27,246 nt of DNA from the NCBI GenBank assembly GCA_029261305.1, contig JAJDBO010000007.1, forward strand, positions 1 through 27,246. The letters run 5' to 3'. The position numbers and the translations under genes were made by a program. Shown piece after piece: positions 25,088 to 27,246 of this stretch. The first letter of the stretch is position 1; the number at the start of each line of letters is the position of its first letter. The notes under the pieces were generated by a model that was given only the letters and a program-made list of their open reading frames with translations, did not search any database and was not told where the DNA came from. This DNA is from Nitrospirales bacterium (GTDB lineage Bacteria > Nitrospirota > Nitrospiria > Nitrospirales > UBA8639).

Positions 25088-26140
25088 TTAAGAAATTCGA
25101 GTTCTGAGTTCGGTAAGGAGAGTCCGGATGATCCAAACAATTCCGACTGATTCGTCGGAAGACTTGAAGTCATCAAAGAATTTGGCGGCCTGTTTTCTAT
25201 ATTGTTTGCCGCTTTGGCAGGAAATTATTCCATTAGACAAGCCGACGATGGGTAGCCAACCTATCTTGATATTGATTTTGTTCAACACTTGCATGGTTTG
25301 ATGGAACGTGCGGACGGCCTTGGCTTGTCTCATGGCATTTCCTAACCGGGAGAACGCAAAATATGGACGATATAAACTTAAGAGCAAATACGCTCCAATG
25401 GTAAAGAATGACAACCGAGAACCTGGTGGGCTATGTAGAAATTTTTCAAATTCGCGCCATTCGTCGTTGACCACAAAAGGTTTTAAGCCATCGCCTAATT
25501 CTTCAGACAAGAGGCCACGCGCTAAGGCCACTTGCCCAATCAGGGCGACGTCCATATTACTTTTCTGGAGCCGAGCCAAGTGGTTTTTGAAACCCTGCAG
25601 ATGGTCGCGGTAACGGTGTCGTCTGCCCTCCAACAAAAATTTGGAAAATGTATAGTGAGGAGTGTAATCAGGCTGATGCTGTCCAAAGGTGTGCCACGAC
25701 CAAGGTTCTGACCGTGAATAATTTAACGCGCGAACACTACTCCAACCTTGAGCTACGATGGCTTTTTGCACATCGGTATCCGGCGAAATAGAATCCTGAA
25801 AGGTGACCCGTTGCAAGCACGCGGTTCTATACATTTTGATCCCCACGACTCTCTGTATCAGAGGGTCCCGCAAATGCCCCACGACCAGCCCCACCTGAGG
25901 GTCCATGCATTGCCTTAAGTGGGCAAAGCACTGTCGATCCAAAATCATATCAGCATCGACTTGGACAAAAAAGGTACTTCGTACCTTCTCAATAGCATGT
26001 GTCATTGCCCGATGAAAAGGGGAAACATGATCAATGACGATGATGTCATATGGCCGAAGGCTTTGACCCTTCACGCTCTCTATGGCCCGTTGAGTGGTGG
26101 ATTCCCCAATGGTGAGGATCACTGCCGTCACGTCATTCAT
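25088..26140 (-). CDS. Glycosyltransferase family 2
   Basis: The 350-residue protein begins with the GT-A opening TAVILTIGESTTQRAIESV and the strand IIVIDHVSPF. The metal-binding motif is D-x-D in FFVQVDADMILD at about residues 57-63. The sequence SFFTIGAYLLLSLYRPYF (about 235-255) is a short hydrophobic segment that may touch the membrane. The rest of the C-terminal half is basic and has no recognisable motif. The ATG at 26140 lies only five bases after the stop of the upstream GT4. A GAGGT about 12 bases before it overlaps that gene, so the two are probably translationally coupled. The sugar specificity cannot be deduced. Confidence 0.82.
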   Translation of the reverse strand: MNDVTAVILTIGESTTQRAIESVKGQSLRPYDIIVIDHVSPFHRAMTHAIEKVRSTFFVQVDADMILDRQCFAHLRQCMDPQVGLVVGHLRDPLIQRVVGIKMYRTACLQRVTFQDSISPDTDVQKAIVAQGWSSVRALNYSRSEPWSWHTFGQHQPDYTPHYTFSKFLLEGRRHRYRDHLQGFKNHLARLQKSNMDVALIGQVALARGLLSEELGDGLKPFVVNDEWREFEKFLHSPPGSRLSFFTIGAYLLLSLYRPYFAFSRLGNAMRQAKAVRTFHQTMQVLNKINIKIGWLPIVGLSNGIISCQSGKQYRKQAAKFFDDFKSSDESVGIVWIIRTLLTELRTRIS

Positions 26141-26145
26141 ATACG

Positions 26146-27246
26146 CTAGAATACCTCAAGAATATGTACAAGGTTGTCATACGATTTCGTATGAAAAAAA
26201 TAATCCATGTTATCTGGAAATTTTCTTTCAAGCGACTGGTGAATATTGTGAACCATTCTTTCCAACGTAAAGGGGTCTGCCAAAAGGGATGGATGACAAA
26301 TTTTCCAGTTTCCACAATTTTTGGAAGCAATAATATTACAACCCATGGCAGACGCCTCAAAAAGAATCCCGGGGGCGGCATCGAATACTGAAGGGCAAAC
26401 AACGGTTTTTGTTCTTCCCATAATCCGAAACACTTCTTCTCTGTCAGGGATGAAGGCATGATGGGAAATCTGAGAAAGGGAACGATGACATTCCCCAATC
26501 AGGTGAGTCCGAACATCTTGCAGAAAGGGAATCAGTTTTTGAACAAATGGAAAATTTTTTTCAGGCCTGTCCCAGGAACTGGCGACAAAAAGAATATCAA
26601 TATCTCGTTCAGAAAAAGGTTTTGCGAGAAAGGAATATTCTAGGGCTCCTTGAAAAATCCACTCACCTCTCCATATTACCTCATCATAGAGTTTCCCAAC
26701 CTGGTTAGGGAAAATATGCTGAAAGAGAAATTTCATGGAATCAGAATGGGAAATGATCAACTCCGAGAGTTTGACAGTTTCTTTTTCTTCTCCATGAGGA
26801 GATGCTTGTGGAATGTTGGTATCCAAAAGCGAAGACTGAATTGACAAGAAGTCGCCGTGTTTTGTCAATTGATCTTTCACGTATTGGCATCCTGAGGGGA
26901 GAAAGATGAGTGGGGTGTGGGGTGTGGCTTGCTTCATGGTGAGGGCCGCAATATATCCCATACCAATCAATACCTCAGCTCCACTGTCCTCAATGTACTC
27001 CTTCAAGTTTTCATGCTGAGTAAACACCCCACCCTTGAACATGCACAGTGACACATTCGAAAGATTTTTCGGATTGGCATATTGTTCCCCAAACGTGAAG
27101 AGGTAGAATTCTTCATCCCGCTCATCGATAAGAGTCAAATAGCTTACGTCAAGCCCATCCCTCTGCAACTGTTCAAATAGTTGATAGCTGGCGGAACTGA
27201 CACCGCCATAGCCAGGGACTTGGTAGCAACCAATAAGAATTCGTTT
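26146..27246 (-). CDS. Glycosyltransferase family 4, 5' part cut by window edge
   Basis: The frame is open to the right edge. Codons upstream of the first in-frame TTG (27168) still encode typical GT4 sequence, KRILIGCYQVPGYGGVSSAS, whose Gly-rich turn is the acceptor-side start of a GT-B fold. So the gene begins outside the window, and TTG 27168 is not the start. The visible 366 residues contain DIDILFVASSWDRPEKNFP (start of the donor domain), THLIGECHR and VVCPSVFDAAPGILFEASAMGCNIIAS, the E-x7-E-like nucleotide-sugar site. The family is retaining and uses NDP-sugars. It is the most upstream visible gene of the reverse operon that continues with the GT2 and GT2-GT4 genes. Confidence 0.87.
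   Translation of the reverse strand, partial: KRILIGCYQVPGYGGVSSASYQLFEQLQRDGLDVSYLTLIDERDEEFYLFTFGEQYANPKNLSNVSLCMFKGGVFTQHENLKEYIEDSGAEVLIGMGYIAALTMKQATPHTPLIFLPSGCQYVKDQLTKHGDFLSIQSSLLDTNIPQASPHGEEKETVKLSELIISHSDSMKFLFQHIFPNQVGKLYDEVIWRGEWIFQGALEYSFLAKPFSERDIDILFVASSWDRPEKNFPFVQKLIPFLQDVRTHLIGECHRSLSQISHHAFIPDREEVFRIMGRTKTVVCPSVFDAAPGILFEASAMGCNIIASKNCGNWKICHPSLLADPFTLERMVHNIHQSLERKFPDNMDYFFHTKSYDNLVHILEVF

Overview
The window is part of a large surface-polysaccharide (exopolysaccharide, capsule or O-antigen-like) biosynthesis locus of a Gram-negative bacterium. The Gram-negative assignment rests on a lipoprotein signal with a lipobox at the left edge, an alginate-lyase-family enzyme, an MsbA/PglK-type half-size ABC exporter and many glycosyltransferases. 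By eye the GC content is just under 50 percent. The mix of ATP-grasp, asparagine synthase, NodB-type deacetylases and glycosyltransferases resembles loci of environmental bacteria such as Nitrospirota or Deltaproteobacteria, but the taxon cannot be fixed from this sequence.

Layout. 1-162 (-) is the start of a lipoprotein gene cut by the window edge, with a good promoter near 300-327. 568-6034 (+) holds a membrane-anchored protein with four tandem binding-like modules, a UDP-GlcNAc 2-epimerase, a GT8 and a GT2 glycosyltransferase. 6070-12141 (-) is a compact tailoring group: SGNH hydrolase, sulfotransferase, ATP-grasp/low-molecular-weight phosphatase fusion, NodB-like deacetylase and alginate-lyase-family enzyme. 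12272-12557 (-) is an unmarked glycosyltransferase pseudogene, followed by a perfect 13-bp inverted repeat and the intact GT2 paralogue (12688-13635, -). 13885-16822 (+) holds the ABC exporter and a radical SAM protein. 16891-18813 (-) is an asparagine synthase. 19131-22644 (+) holds a two-domain NodB-type protein, a divergent glycosyltransferase-like protein and a GT2. 22703-27246 (-) holds a GT2-GT4 fusion, a GT2 and a GT4 that runs off the right edge.

How the genes could work together (inference). The epimerase supplies UDP-ManNAc. About eight glycosyltransferases build a repeat unit. Two deacetylases, a sulfotransferase, an SGNH enzyme, the ATP-grasp ligase and the amidotransferase may N-deacetylate, sulfate, (de)acylate and amidate it. 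The ABC protein could flip the lipid-linked product. No Wzx, Wzy, chain-length regulator, export channel or priming transferase is visible, so the locus probably continues outside the window.

The most notable items are the ATP-grasp/phosphatase fusion, the two-domain deacetylase with an unrecognised N-terminal half, the four-module anchored protein, the glycosyltransferase pseudogene that keeps only its two ends, and an operator-like palindrome inside a promoter.
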